A stretch of DNA of 39,735 nucleotides from Ktedonobacteraceae bacterium (GTDB lineage: Bacteria; Chloroflexota; Ktedonobacteria; Ktedonobacterales; Ktedonobacteraceae): assembly GCA_035653615.1 (NCBI GenBank), contig DASRBN010000037.1:1-39735 (forward strand). Reading direction: 5' to 3'. Under the pieces are notes generated by a model. The model had not been told where the DNA came from. It saw only the letters and a list, made by a program, of their open reading frames with translations, and made no database searches. The position numbers were made by a program, and so were the translations under genes. Positions 31,953 to 39,532 of the stretch are shown here, piece by piece. Numbering within the stretch: position 1 is the first letter of the stretch; every line of letters starts with the position of its first letter.

Positions 31953-32891
31953 ATGACAAGCCCATTCGCTATCACAGCCGCGACCAATACTGTCCTGTTG
32001 GATAACAACCGCCAGGGCTTGACCTCCTACACGGTTACTAACACGACGAGTCATGCTATTCGTGGACGTGCCCATATTGTTGCCCTGCAAACAACCTCCG
32101 TACCCTGGTTGACGCTGGTAGGGCGGACTGAACGCGAATTCGCCGCCAGTGGTAGCCAGCAATACGTGGTACAAATCAGCGTCCCCCCTGGTGCGGCAGC
32201 CGGAGATTATACCTTCCGCATGGATATGGTGGACCTGGCCGATCCTGATGATAACTTCAGTGAGGGACCCACGGTCAAGTTTGTGGTGCCAGCGCCGGTG
32301 CCGGTGAAAAAGCCATTTCCCTGGTGGATTATAGCGGTCATCATTGGTATATTGATCCTGGTTGGAGCTGGAACCTATGGTATAATCCAGCTTACGCATA
32401 AAAAGCCTGTGGTTACCGCAACACCTACGGTCACTAGGCCCACTCCGACTCCTATGCCCCCAACAGCGACTCCGACCCCAGTATTCAGATTGGGAAACTG
32501 GCAAGGTAGGATCGTACATAACGATGGCCAACCCACAACTTCAGCACTATTGCAGTTGAGTACATTGCAAAATGGCGCATTTACGGGAGGATTGTTTGGG
32601 CCAGGAGTAGGTGAAGGGCCAAGCTCCGGCAATATATCCGGACAAGAAGCTGCCTTGAACTCATTCAGCCCTGGCGCTCAGAGCCGCTTGCAGCAAGCAA
32701 TAAACCAGTACGGGAATGGCTCAGGGATGTATCTAGAATTTACGATTAATTCATATGGGAATCTGGGGATCAATTTCCCATTAAATTCTGTGTTCGATGC
32801 TGTTGTTTTCCCCGATGGCAGTTTACACGGAGTCTGGTTCAAACCGGGCGATACCCAACCTGATGGCTCATTTGTTCTGAATAGACAATAA
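31953..32891 (+). CDS. Membrane-anchored CIS-associated protein, copy 1
   Basis: This 312-residue protein begins without a signal peptide. A beta-sandwich domain of about 115 residues (Ig/NPCBM-like; ATNTVLLDNN, FAASGSQQYVVQISVPPG, AAGDYTFRMDMVDLADPDD) is followed by a transmembrane helix at about 125-147 (PFPWWIIAVIIGILILVGAG), a Pro/Thr linker and a C-terminal outer domain of about 130 residues. The lack of an export signal puts the first domain in the cytoplasm. The next gene encodes a close paralogue. Position directly after the CIS genes suggests a role in docking the particle at the membrane, comparable in logic to CisA of Streptomyces; no homology to CisA is claimed. GAGGA lies six bases before the ATG. 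Confidence 0.75.
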   Translation: MTSPFAITAATNTVLLDNNRQGLTSYTVTNTTSHAIRGRAHIVALQTTSVPWLTLVGRTEREFAASGSQQYVVQISVPPGAAAGDYTFRMDMVDLADPDDNFSEGPTVKFVVPAPVPVKKPFPWWIIAVIIGILILVGAGTYGIIQLTHKKPVVTATPTVTRPTPTPMPPTATPTPVFRLGNWQGRIVHNDGQPTTSALLQLSTLQNGAFTGGLFGPGVGEGPSSGNISGQEAALNSFSPGAQSRLQQAINQYGNGSGMYLEFTINSYGNLGINFPLNSVFDAVVFPDGSLHGVWFKPGDTQPDGSFVLNRQ

Positions 32892-32923
32892 CAGGGTTCA
32901 TTACAACTGAACCCTGTTATTGT
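32885..32923. terminator. Hairpin after copy 1
   Basis: Perfect 16-bp arms (32885-32900 and 32908-32923) with a 7-nt loop; the stop codon of copy 1 lies in the left arm. There is no T-run beyond it on the plus strand, so it may act as a partial terminator or a 3'-end stabiliser. Confidence 0.65.
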
Positions 32924-32976
32924 GGACAAGAGTATGCAAGCATGCTTCAAGTGAAGTAGCTTCGGAGGGAATAATT

Positions 32977-34023
32977 ATGACAAGTCCATTTGCCATCACG
33001 GCTGCAAGCAATACAGTTCTGCTGGACAACAATCGTCAGGCTCAGACTTCCTTTACGGTTTCCAATACGACGAGTCACACCATCCGAGGACGCGCCCACC
33101 TGGTAGTCCAGCCATCCAGCGCGGAACCGTGGTTGAGGATGCAGGGAGAGGCTGAACGCGAATTCGCCGCCAGCGAAAGCGAGCAATACGTCGTTCAACT
33201 TATCGTTCCACCCGGTGTGCCAGCCGGAGATTACACCTTCCGGCTGGATGTGGTAGACCTGGCCAATCCCGATGATAATTTCAGCGAAGGGCCGACGGTC
33301 AAATTCGTAGTACCCGCTCCTGTGCCGGCGAAAAGGCCATTTCCCTGGTGGATTGTAGCCGTTGCAGTAGGCATACTGATCCTGATAGGGGCAGGAACCT
33401 ATGGTCTCGTCCAGCTCAGCCATAAAAATCCCACCGTGGCCTCAACAGCTACGGTCACCAAACCCACACCAACTCCTCTACCTCCTACTCCGACTCCAAC
33501 ACCTAAGCCTCTATTCAGCCCTGGAACCTGGCAAGGACAATTTGATAATGGCCCGATACAATTTTCTTTAATAGTAAACACTATTCAGAATGGCGCAATT
33601 GCGGGAACATTAGATCAGAGCCATTTTGAAGGAGCAACCGTTGAAAACATAACAGGCACCGAAGGTAATTTGAATCTCTTTGCTCCTAATGCCCAGAACC
33701 GCTTACAATTTGCAATTCAGCATTTTGGAAATGGCACCGGGATTTTTGTAGATTTCACGAATCTTTCTTTTGCGCCAGGCTCCAAAGGTATCGCTAATTT
33801 ATGTATAGCTGTTTTAAATTGCTCATTCGATGCAGTGGTTTATCAAGATGGCAGCTTACATGGTGTTTATTTCTATCCTGGCCATACTCAGCCGGATGGC
33901 ACGTTTGTTTTAGATAAAATATCACAAGGGTCTATTCCAACCGAATATCCACCCAATTTGTTGAATGCTCCTCTACCTTCAGGGTCACGAGATTCTTATG
34001 TCAAGGATAGCGCTGTTCTTTGA
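32977..34023 (+). CDS. Membrane-anchored CIS-associated protein, copy 2
   Basis: This 348-residue paralogue of the preceding protein has the same plan: a cytoplasmic beta-sandwich domain (about 1-118, most residues identical), a transmembrane helix (about 125-147), a longer Thr/Pro linker (TPTPLPPTPTPTPKP) and an outer domain. The outer domains share only scattered residues (GxWQG, NGxIxGxL, FDAVVxxDGSLHGVxFxPG, QPDG), so they have diverged faster than the inner domain. Copy 2 has about 25 extra C-terminal residues. GGAGGGA eight bases before the ATG is the binding site; the frame is open further upstream. The pair arose by tandem duplication. Confidence 0.75.
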   Translation: MTSPFAITAASNTVLLDNNRQAQTSFTVSNTTSHTIRGRAHLVVQPSSAEPWLRMQGEAEREFAASESEQYVVQLIVPPGVPAGDYTFRLDVVDLANPDDNFSEGPTVKFVVPAPVPAKRPFPWWIVAVAVGILILIGAGTYGLVQLSHKNPTVASTATVTKPTPTPLPPTPTPTPKPLFSPGTWQGQFDNGPIQFSLIVNTIQNGAIAGTLDQSHFEGATVENITGTEGNLNLFAPNAQNRLQFAIQHFGNGTGIFVDFTNLSFAPGSKGIANLCIAVLNCSFDAVVYQDGSLHGVYFYPGHTQPDGTFVLDKISQGSIPTEYPPNLLNAPLPSGSRDSYVKDSAVL

Positions 34024-34174
34024 AAATGCTTACAGGCTACCAGCGTTGCTGAACCTGGGAGCGAATATACGTATCGTACACTTCTCGCGAAGAATCTCTG
34101 GTCCCCCCTTTCATTAAGCCAAGCCACCGCATCTGAGCTGACGGACTTCTGGGTAATTACCAGAATATACCCTA

Positions 34175-34203
34175 TTTACAACTCTGCTCCAATGTGCTAT
34201 TAT
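34175..34203 (+). promoter_or_regulatory. Promoter of tRNA-Ala(CGC)
   Basis: TTTACA (34175-34180), a 17-nt spacer, then TATTAT (34198-34203). The start would fall a few bases before the tRNA at 34214. Confidence 0.6.
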
Positions 34204-34213
34204 CATCTTGCCA

Positions 34214-34286
34214 GGGGATGTAGCTCAGCTGGGAGAGCGCGACAATCGCACTGTCGAGGTCAGGGGTTCGAGCCCCCTCATCTCCA
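34214..34286 (+). tRNA. tRNA-Ala, anticodon CGC
   Basis: This is a complete cloverleaf. The acceptor stem pairs 34214-34220 with 34279-34285 and has the G3:U70 wobble that specifies alanine. The D-stem is GCTC/GAGC, the anticodon stem CGACA/TGTCG, and the 7-nt loop ATCGCAC reads anticodon CGC (34247-34249, codon GCG). The T-arm is regular and the discriminator is A. The 3' CCA is not encoded. Confidence 0.95.
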
Positions 34287-34307
34287 CCCTGTACAAGCCA
34301 TAATGCC

Positions 34308-34341
34308 TTGCAAATCGCAAATCATTGTGGTATAGTATAAT
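34308..34341 (+). promoter_or_regulatory. Promoter of the T-box / tRNA / leuS unit
   Basis: TTGCAA (34308-34313) followed after 17 nt by TATAGT (34331-34336). A perfect TATAAT overlaps at 34336-34341. Either -10 box places the start just before the T-box stem I. Confidence 0.55.
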
Positions 34342-34583
34342 GCACAGAGGAAGTAAGCAAGAGCAAAGCAGTGAGCAGGAGTAGTAGGTCAATCTCTTGC
34401 AGAGAGTAGCCGGGTGGTGCAAGGCTACAACCTTTTGACCGAACTCGCCTGTGAGCAGCAAGCGTGAAGCATTCATTCTTCGATGGTACTTATGTACCGT
34501 AAGAGTAATAGCGCTTGCCGGAACGCCCGTTACCGCGTAGAATGAGTTTCGTTCTCGGACGCTTAACAGGAACTAGCAGATAT

Positions 34584-34659
34584 GGGCCTGTAGCGCAGCT
34601 GGAAGAGCGCATCCATGGCATGGATGAGGTCAGGGGTTCGAGCCCCCTCAGGTCCACCA
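34584..34659 (+). tRNA. tRNA-Ala, anticodon GGC, inside the T-box leader
   Basis: The acceptor stem pairs 34584-34590 with 34649-34655 and has the alanine-specific G3:U70 pair. The anticodon stem is CATCC/GGATG and the loop ATGGCAT reads GGC (34617-34619, codon GCC). The T-arm is identical to that of the first tRNA-Ala. The discriminator A is followed by an encoded CCA (34657-34659). The D-stem (GCGC/GAGC) has a G12-A23 mismatch. The gene has no obvious promoter of its own and would be transcribed from the T-box promoter. Confidence 0.92.
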
Positions 34660-34703
34660 TACGCGTCCAGAATGAATAAATTTGGGTGGTACCACGGAAG
34701 AAA

Positions 34704-34739
34704 AGCCTTTCGTCCCTTGCGGATGAAAGGCTCTTTTTT
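34704..34739 (+). terminator. Rho-independent terminator of the T-box
   Basis: AGCCTTTCGTCC (34704-34715) pairs with GGATGAAAGGCT (34721-34732), including one G-U pair, and is followed by CTTTTTT. It can be replaced by the antiterminator formed with 34683-34697. Confidence 0.92.
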
Positions 34740-34816
34740 ATTGTTTCCCTGTTTGTTGAAGTTGTCCCAAATCAAATCGTTATTATCCATGTTGTTTAGA
34801 GAAAGGGGGGTGTATT

Positions 34817-37288
34817 ATGATTACCCGAACCAGGTATAACCCCAAAGAAATCGAAGAGAAGTGGCAGACGCAGTGGGAGGCCGAACAATTGTATCATGCT
34901 CCCGATGACTCGCCGAAACCAAAATTCTATAACCTGGTGATGTTGCCCTACCCGTCCGGTGACCTGCATATCGGCCACTGGTACAACTTCGCGCCCGCCG
35001 ATGCCTATGGGCGTTTCATACGCAGGCATGGCTATAATGTCATGCAGCCCATCGGTTTCGACGCCTTCGGTCTGCCCGCCGAAAATGCCGCCATCTCGCG
35101 TGGTGTTCAGGCGCGCACGTGGACGCTGGCAAATATCGAAACCATGCGCAGGCAGCTGCGCCGGATGGGTGCTGCGTGGGATTGGGAGCGCGAAATCATT
35201 TCGTGCTTGCCCGATTACTACAAATGGACGGAATGGCTGTTCCTGCAATTCTATAAGCACGGGCTGGCCTATCGTACTAAGGCACCTGCCAACTGGTGTC
35301 CCAGCTGCAATACCACGCTGGCGAACGAGCAGGTACTGGCCGATGGCACCTGCGAGCGCTGTGGCAGCCAGGTGATTCGCAAGGAGATCGACCAGTGGCT
35401 GCTGCGAATCACCAACTATGCCGAGGAGCTGCTGGACTTCTCCAAGATCGAGTGGCCTGAAAAGACCGTGACCATGCAGCGCAACTGGATCGGGCGCAGC
35501 GAGGGAGCTGAGATTCGTTTCTACGCCGAGGTCAATGGGCAGCGCGAGGAGATTCCGGTCTTCACCACGCGCCCGGATACGATCTACGGCGTCACGTTCT
35601 TTGTGCTGGCGCCGGAGCATCCGATGGTCGAAAAGATCACCACGCCCGAACATAAGGCCGAAGTCGATGCCTATGTGGACCAGGCAAGGCACATGACCGA
35701 GATCGAGCGCATGAATACAGAAAAGGAGAAGACGGGCGTCTTCACCGGTGGTTATGTAACCAATCCGGTCAGCGGCGAGCAGGTTCCGGTATGGATCGCC
35801 GATTACGTGCTGATGGGCTATGGTTCGGGCGCAATCATGGGTGTTCCGGCGCATGACCAGCGCGATTTCGAGTTTGCCCGCAAGTTCGGCATTCCCATAC
35901 GCGAGGTAATTCGGCCAGCCGGCGAGGAGCCGAGCGATCCGGATACCTGGACTGAGGCGAAAGTGGCGCTGGGCGTGATGGTTAACTCCGGCCCATTCGA
36001 CGGCACGCCCGCGGATGAGGCGATTACCGCCGTTACCCGGTACGTAGAGGAACAGGGCATTGGCAAATTCATGGTTTCCTATCGCCTGCGCGACTGGCTG
36101 ATCAGCCGCCAGCGATATTGGGGTTCGCCCATCCCTATCGTGTATTGTCCAACGCATGGGACAGTGCCGGTACCAGAGGATCAACTGCCGGTGATCCTGC
36201 CGGAAAATGTGGAGTTCAAGCCAACCGGAGAGTCACCGCTGCGCTACGAGCCTGACTTCGTCAACACAACCTGCCCAATTTGTGGCGGTCCGGCGACGCG
36301 AGAGACCGATACCATGGACACCTTCATCTGTTCGTCCTGGTACTTCCTGCGCTATGCCGATCCACATAACGAGCAGCAGGCATGGAGCCAGGAGGCGATG
36401 AAACGCTGGCTGCCCGTCGATCAATACATCGGCGGGCCGGAACACGCAGTCCTGCACCTGCTGTACGCGCGTTTCTTCATCAAGGCGCTGCGCGATATGG
36501 GCTACCTGGACTTCGACGAGCCGTTCACACGCCTGTATCACCAGGGTATGGTGCTGGGACCCGATGGTCAGAAGATGTCCAAGTCGCATGGCAATGTCGT
36601 GGCTCCCGACGAATACGTCGAGAAGTACAGCACCGACGCGGTACGCTGCTACCTGATGTTCATGGGACCGTTCGATCAGGGCGGCACCTTCAAGGCCGAC
36701 AACCTGGAGGGCGTGTGGCGCTTCCTGAACCGCTTCTGGAACCTGGTCACCGAGTCCTGGATCGATAATCCAACCTTTGAGGAGACCGGCGAAAGCAAGA
36801 CAATCGAGCGGCTGCGCAATAAGACCATCAAGCGCGTGACCGAAGACCTGAGCAATTTCCGCTTCAACACGGCGCTGGCCGCGCTGATGGAATGCAACAA
36901 CGCGCTGATCAAGCAGCAAAACGAGCCGGTGGCGCGCAGCAAAGCCTATCGCGACACGCTGGAGACGATGATAGAACTGCTGGCGCCGATGGCTCCATAC
37001 ATCACCGAGGAGTTGTGGCACCTGACGGGTCACATCGGCAGCGTCCACGTGAGTGAATGGCCTGCATATGACGAGGCCCTGACGCGCGACGAGACCTTCA
37101 CGCTGGTCGTCCAGGTCAACGGCAGGGTACGCGAGCGCATTGAAGTCGCCTCGGGCACCAGCGAGGGTGAGATTCGCATGCTGGCCCTGGACAATCCGCG
37201 TGTGGCCTCTTTCATCGGTGATGCCACGGTCCAGAAGGTCGTTTACGTGCCTGAGCGACTGATTAATATTGTGGTAAGAAACGAGTAG
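34817..37288 (+). CDS. leuS: Leucyl-tRNA synthetase
   Basis: This 823-residue class I synthetase charges tRNA-Leu in the cytoplasm. The ATP-binding HIGH motif is at 51-54 ([14 protein letters not shown]) and KMSKS at 586-590. A zinc-binding insertion appears as CPSC ... CERC (about 157-180). The CP1 editing domain occupies roughly 225-420, with the usual [20 protein letters not shown] segment and [14 protein letters not shown] second Cys pair lies near [17 protein letters not shown]. The anticodon-binding and C-terminal domains follow. The length is normal. The ATG follows GGGGGG seven bases upstream. Expression is set by the T-box leader with a CTC specifier, and a 26-bp hairpin ends the unit. 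Confidence 0.98.
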   Translation: MITRTRYNPKEIEEKWQTQWEAEQLYHAPDDSPKPKFYNLVMLPYPSGDLHIGHWYNFAPADAYGRFIRRHGYNVMQPIGFDAFGLPAENAAISRGVQARTWTLANIETMRRQLRRMGAAWDWEREIISCLPDYYKWTEWLFLQFYKHGLAYRTKAPANWCPSCNTTLANEQVLADGTCERCGSQVIRKEIDQWLLRITNYAEELLDFSKIEWPEKTVTMQRNWIGRSEGAEIRFYAEVNGQREEIPVFTTRPDTIYGVTFFVLAPEHPMVEKITTPEHKAEVDAYVDQARHMTEIERMNTEKEKTGVFTGGYVTNPVSGEQVPVWIADYVLMGYGSGAIMGVPAHDQRDFEFARKFGIPIREVIRPAGEEPSDPDTWTEAKVALGVMVNSGPFDGTPADEAITAVTRYVEEQGIGKFMVSYRLRDWLISRQRYWGSPIPIVYCPTHGTVPVPEDQLPVILPENVEFKPTGESPLRYEPDFVNTTCPICGGPATRETDTMDTFICSSWYFLRYADPHNEQQAWSQEAMKRWLPVDQYIGGPEHAVLHLLYARFFIKALRDMGYLDFDEPFTRLYHQGMVLGPDGQKMSKSHGNVVAPDEYVEKYSTDAVRCYLMFMGPFDQGGTFKADNLEGVWRFLNRFWNLVTESWIDNPTFEETGESKTIERLRNKTIKRVTEDLSNFRFNTALAALMECNNALIKQQNEPVARSKAYRDTLETMIELLAPMAPYITEELWHLTGHIGSVHVSEWPAYDEALTRDETFTLVVQVNGRVRERIEVASGTSEGEIRMLALDNPRVASFIGDATVQKVVYVPERLINIVVRNE

Positions 37289-37296
37289 TTTCACAC

Positions 37297-37358
37297 CTGG
37301 ACATAGCAAAACCAACCCAAAGCGACTGATCACTTTGGGTTGGTTTTGCTATGTCCAG
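37297..37358. terminator. Perfect 26-bp hairpin after leuS
   Basis: Arms 37297-37322 and 37333-37358 are exact inverted complements with a 10-nt loop. The stem contains a TTGGTTTTGCT stretch but no following T-run. It is probably the leuS transcript end. Confidence 0.75.
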
Positions 37359-37777
37359 ATTCCATCACCATTTTTTGTAACCTTCCAACGTTAATATCAT
37401 AGTAAGAAATATGACCTGGTTATCCTCTAGCATAGGTTTATGTATGTCTACAGGATTGGCCGGTTTTTCGTGGAACTTATGGGATAGGTAAAACGTATAT
37501 CTGTCATAAGTTGAAGCAATGTGAGGTAACTCACAGCGCAGGGGTAAGTTGATAGATAGCCGGAGCGCATATTTTCCGTTTATACTTTGTTCGTGAGGAA
37601 TAAGTAGAAGGGGATGTATGTTGTGAAGGTTACTATCGCATTCGTATTTGAAAATGTATAGGGCCATTCGTCTAAAACAATATGCATATGACAATAGGCG
37701 AGGGGCCATAAACACTTATTGAAAACGCGGAATATATTCACCGTTAGCCCACGAATAAAGGGCGGAAGGAAACTATA
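37359..37777. other. AT-rich intergenic region without a convincing gene
   Basis: A leftward open frame of 116 codons (37365-37715) exists but lacks recognisable features, and I do not call it. The region contains the CRP-like palindrome at 37520-37535 and a TATACT at 37581-37586 that may be a -10 box. Confidence 0.5.
37520..37535. promoter_or_regulatory. CRP/FNR-type operator candidate
   Basis: TGTGAGGTAACTCACA is a perfect palindrome that fits the classical TGTGA-N6-TCACA CRP half-site spacing. It lies about 45 bp upstream of a TATACT and 240 bp upstream of the next rightward gene. Confidence 0.4.
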
Positions 37778-38011
37778 ATGAATCCGCAAATCGAATCTGA
37801 AAAACAAATTGAACAGCTGTCCACTGTTGAAACGGCGACCACAGAAACCGATATGGCTCTTCTTGCTGAGGGCAAGTTCACCGAGGACGAAGTGACTTCT
37901 CTGCTCTGGCTGCGCCAGTGGTATCAAAACGGTGGTAGTGACCGCGTCGAGGTCCTGCGCCGCCTTGAATTCCTCAAGCTGATGGTCATGAGCGGACGGA
38001 TAGAACTGTAG
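37778..38011 (+). CDS. Small conserved-looking protein of unknown function
   Basis: This 77-residue protein has an acidic Glu/Thr-rich N-terminus (about 1-25) and a helical C-terminal part (TEDEVTSLLWLRQWYQNGGSD, then VEVLRRLEFLKLMVMSGRIEL). It has no membrane segment or cysteines. GGAAGGAAAC precedes the ATG and a clear terminator follows, so it is an independent small gene. I do not recognise the family; the WLRQWY and LEFLKLM segments suggest a protein-binding helical hairpin. Confidence 0.7.
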   Translation: MNPQIESEKQIEQLSTVETATTETDMALLAEGKFTEDEVTSLLWLRQWYQNGGSDRVEVLRRLEFLKLMVMSGRIEL

Positions 38012-38015
38012 GAGA

Positions 38016-38067
38016 GAAAGCCGAGAGGCACAGCATCGAACTACTGTCCCTATGCTTCTCGGCTTTC
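38016..38067 (+). terminator. Terminator after the 77-residue protein gene
   Basis: GAAAGCCGAGAGGCA (38016-38030) pairs with TGCTTCTCGGCTTTC (38053-38067), one G-U pair included, with a 22-nt loop and a T-rich tail (TTCTTGTAATTTG). Confidence 0.75.
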
Positions 38068-38125
38068 TTCTTGTAATTTGTACATTTAGCTATGATTGGT
38101 CATCTGTTCCTTTTTGCCTGCCGCC

Positions 38126-39403
38126 TCACTTTCTCCCGAGCTTCCACAAGGCATCATCTCTCTCTAACTTGAACCAGGTAATACCAGGATCTAATTGGAG
38201 CGCACGGTCGAAGTCTTGAATGGCACGATAATAATCCTGGAGATAATAATAAGCCAGTCCTCGATTAGCATAACGTGTAGCATTGGGGGCGAGACTAATC
38301 GCCTGGTTAAAGTTAGCTATTGCTAGTCTATAGTCTTTAAGATCACTATAAATATTGCCACGATTGTTGTACGCAAGAGCATAATTGGAATCAAGAACGA
38401 TAGCTTGATTATAAGCTGCAATAGCCTCTTGATATCTTCCAGCTTTACGATAAGCGACTCCTTCCTTTACCCATTGTTCCTTTGTCTTTCGGGGCAATGG
38501 TGTATAAACTTGCGACTGAGTGGTTTTCATTGGAGACGGCGCACTTGCCATAGATGGTTTGACCAAAACAGTCGGAGCATATATAGCTTGATCGCACTGT
38601 TGAACTGCCACAGCCAATACCTGCGCAAACTCCTGCACACTGGCAAAACGCTTCTCATACTCCTTTTCCAAAGCCTTCAGCACAACCTTCTCAATCTCAG
38701 ATGAAAGATTTGGAACCTTCTCCCTCAACGGCGGTGGTGGCGTCGAAAAATGCTGGGAGACGATCTCCCAGGATGTCCCATCGAATGGCCTGGTGCCAGT
38801 AAGCCACTCATAGACTACTATCCCTAATGCATACTGGTCGCTGGCTATGCGCGGTTTGCCTTGCAACTGTTCGGGTGCCATGTAGGGTAGCGTTCCGACC
38901 TGATCCTGTGTATTCATTGAGCGTGAGCTATGGGCGACGACGGCAATGCCAAAGTCGCTCAGTAAGGCATTCTCTCCATCAAGCAGCATATTCTCCGGTT
39001 TGATATCGCGATGGATGAGCTTTTGATCGTGGGCGTATTGCAGGGCAGAGGCAATCTGGGTGACGTAGGGGAGTATTATTGCAGGTGGCAATCGTGTTCC
39101 CTTGGGGAAACGCTGCCGTAAGGTGCCATCGGCAACATAATCCATGACGAGAAAGGGAGTGCCGTTATCGACGCCGAAGTCCAGGACACGGATGATATGC
39201 GGGTGTTTCAGGCGAGCGATGGTGCGGGCCTCGTTGCGGAATTGCTCGATTTCGTCGGAGGTCAATCTGGCGGTCAGGACTTTAATAGCAGCTTCAGTTC
39301 CCAGGTGAATATGTTCACCAAGATAGACTTCGGCAAAGCCGCCTTCGCCTAGCAGTCGAACAAGGCGATAGTTGCCGAGTTGTTGTCCTACGCGGTCTGG
39401 CAT
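38126..39403 (-). CDS. Ser/Thr protein kinase with C-terminal TPR repeats
   Basis: This 425-residue cytoplasmic kinase has an intact catalytic domain (about 11-270): glycine loop GEGGFAEV (19-26), VAIK-type K41, HRDIKPEN (131-138, catalytic D133), DFG (150-152) and APE (176-178). After a Pro/Ser/Thr-rich linker, three TPR units (about 311-344, 345-378, 379-408) form a protein-interaction module. There is no transmembrane helix, unlike the pseudokinase at 16748-18985. It phosphorylates Ser/Thr on unknown partners, probably recruited by the TPRs. GGGAG nine bases upstream of the ATG is the binding site, and a consensus promoter lies about 90 bp upstream. Confidence 0.95.
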   Translation of the reverse strand: MPDRVGQQLGNYRLVRLLGEGGFAEVYLGEHIHLGTEAAIKVLTARLTSDEIEQFRNEARTIARLKHPHIIRVLDFGVDNGTPFLVMDYVADGTLRQRFPKGTRLPPAIILPYVTQIASALQYAHDQKLIHRDIKPENMLLDGENALLSDFGIAVVAHSSRSMNTQDQVGTLPYMAPEQLQGKPRIASDQYALGIVVYEWLTGTRPFDGTSWEIVSQHFSTPPPPLREKVPNLSSEIEKVVLKALEKEYEKRFASVQEFAQVLAVAVQQCDQAIYAPTVLVKPSMASAPSPMKTTQSQVYTPLPRKTKEQWVKEGVAYRKAGRYQEAIAAYNQAIVLDSNYALAYNNRGNIYSDLKDYRLAIANFNQAISLAPNATRYANRGLAYYYLQDYYRAIQDFDRALQLDPGITWFKLERDDALWKLGRK

Positions 39404-39491
39404 GGATGCTGCTCCCTTAAGAGTTGATTGAGATCGCGATGTTCATACGGCAGATTCATCAATTGCCAATTGTCTTGGATTGGTTAGAGGT

Positions 39492-39521
39492 ATTGTAGAG
39501 CATGCAAGGGGTGGGAGTCAA
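39492..39521 (-). promoter_or_regulatory. Promoter of the Ser/Thr kinase gene
   Basis: On the minus strand TTGACT (39521-39516), an 18-nt spacer, then TACAAT (39497-39492). It lies just beyond the stop of the broken retropepsin-like gene. Confidence 0.6.
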
Positions 39522-39532
39522 GGAGATAGTTC

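Larger units (their letters stand above)
34342..34740 (+). promoter_or_regulatory. T-box riboswitch (leucine specifier) controlling leuS, interrupted by a tRNA gene
   Basis: Stem I lies at about 34345-34475. It holds the GAGGAAGTAAGCAAGAG start, the AGTA motif (34380-34386 region), the AGAGAG box (34401-34406), an apical TAGCC-GGGTGGTGCAA-GGCTA hairpin, and a GAA followed by specifier CTC (Leu, 34444-34446). Stem II-type elements follow, with a GGTAC/GTACC hairpin (34485-34498) and a pseudoknot-like GCC GG...CCCGTTACC region. The T-box core TGGGTGGTACCACGG lies at 34683-34697, and a terminator with T-run at 34704-34739. The UGGU in the core fits a discriminator A, as in tRNA-Leu. Uncharged tRNA-Leu would stabilise the antiterminator and allow leuS expression. 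The sensing and decision parts are separated by tRNA-Ala(GGC) at 34584-34659, which is not normal for T-boxes. Confidence 0.88.

Noticed and set aside
34485-34498. A second T-box antiterminator before the tRNA
   Set aside because: The GGTAC/GTACC hairpin lacks the GGTGG core and no T-run follows. It fits a stem II-type element, so there is only one decision point, downstream of the tRNA.
34796-36184. A 462-codon open frame antisense to leuS
   Set aside because: It lies wholly opposite a clear leuS gene and has no recognisable domain. It reflects the GC-rich codon bias of the coding strand.
36233-37333. A 366-codon leftward open frame over the leuS 3' end
   Set aside because: It is antisense to conserved leuS domains and shows no protein-family signature, so I treat it as a shadow frame.
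37365-37715. A 116-codon leftward open frame
   Set aside because: It has no recognisable motif, no clear ribosome binding site and unusual composition. It overlaps the CRP-like palindrome and is better left uncalled.
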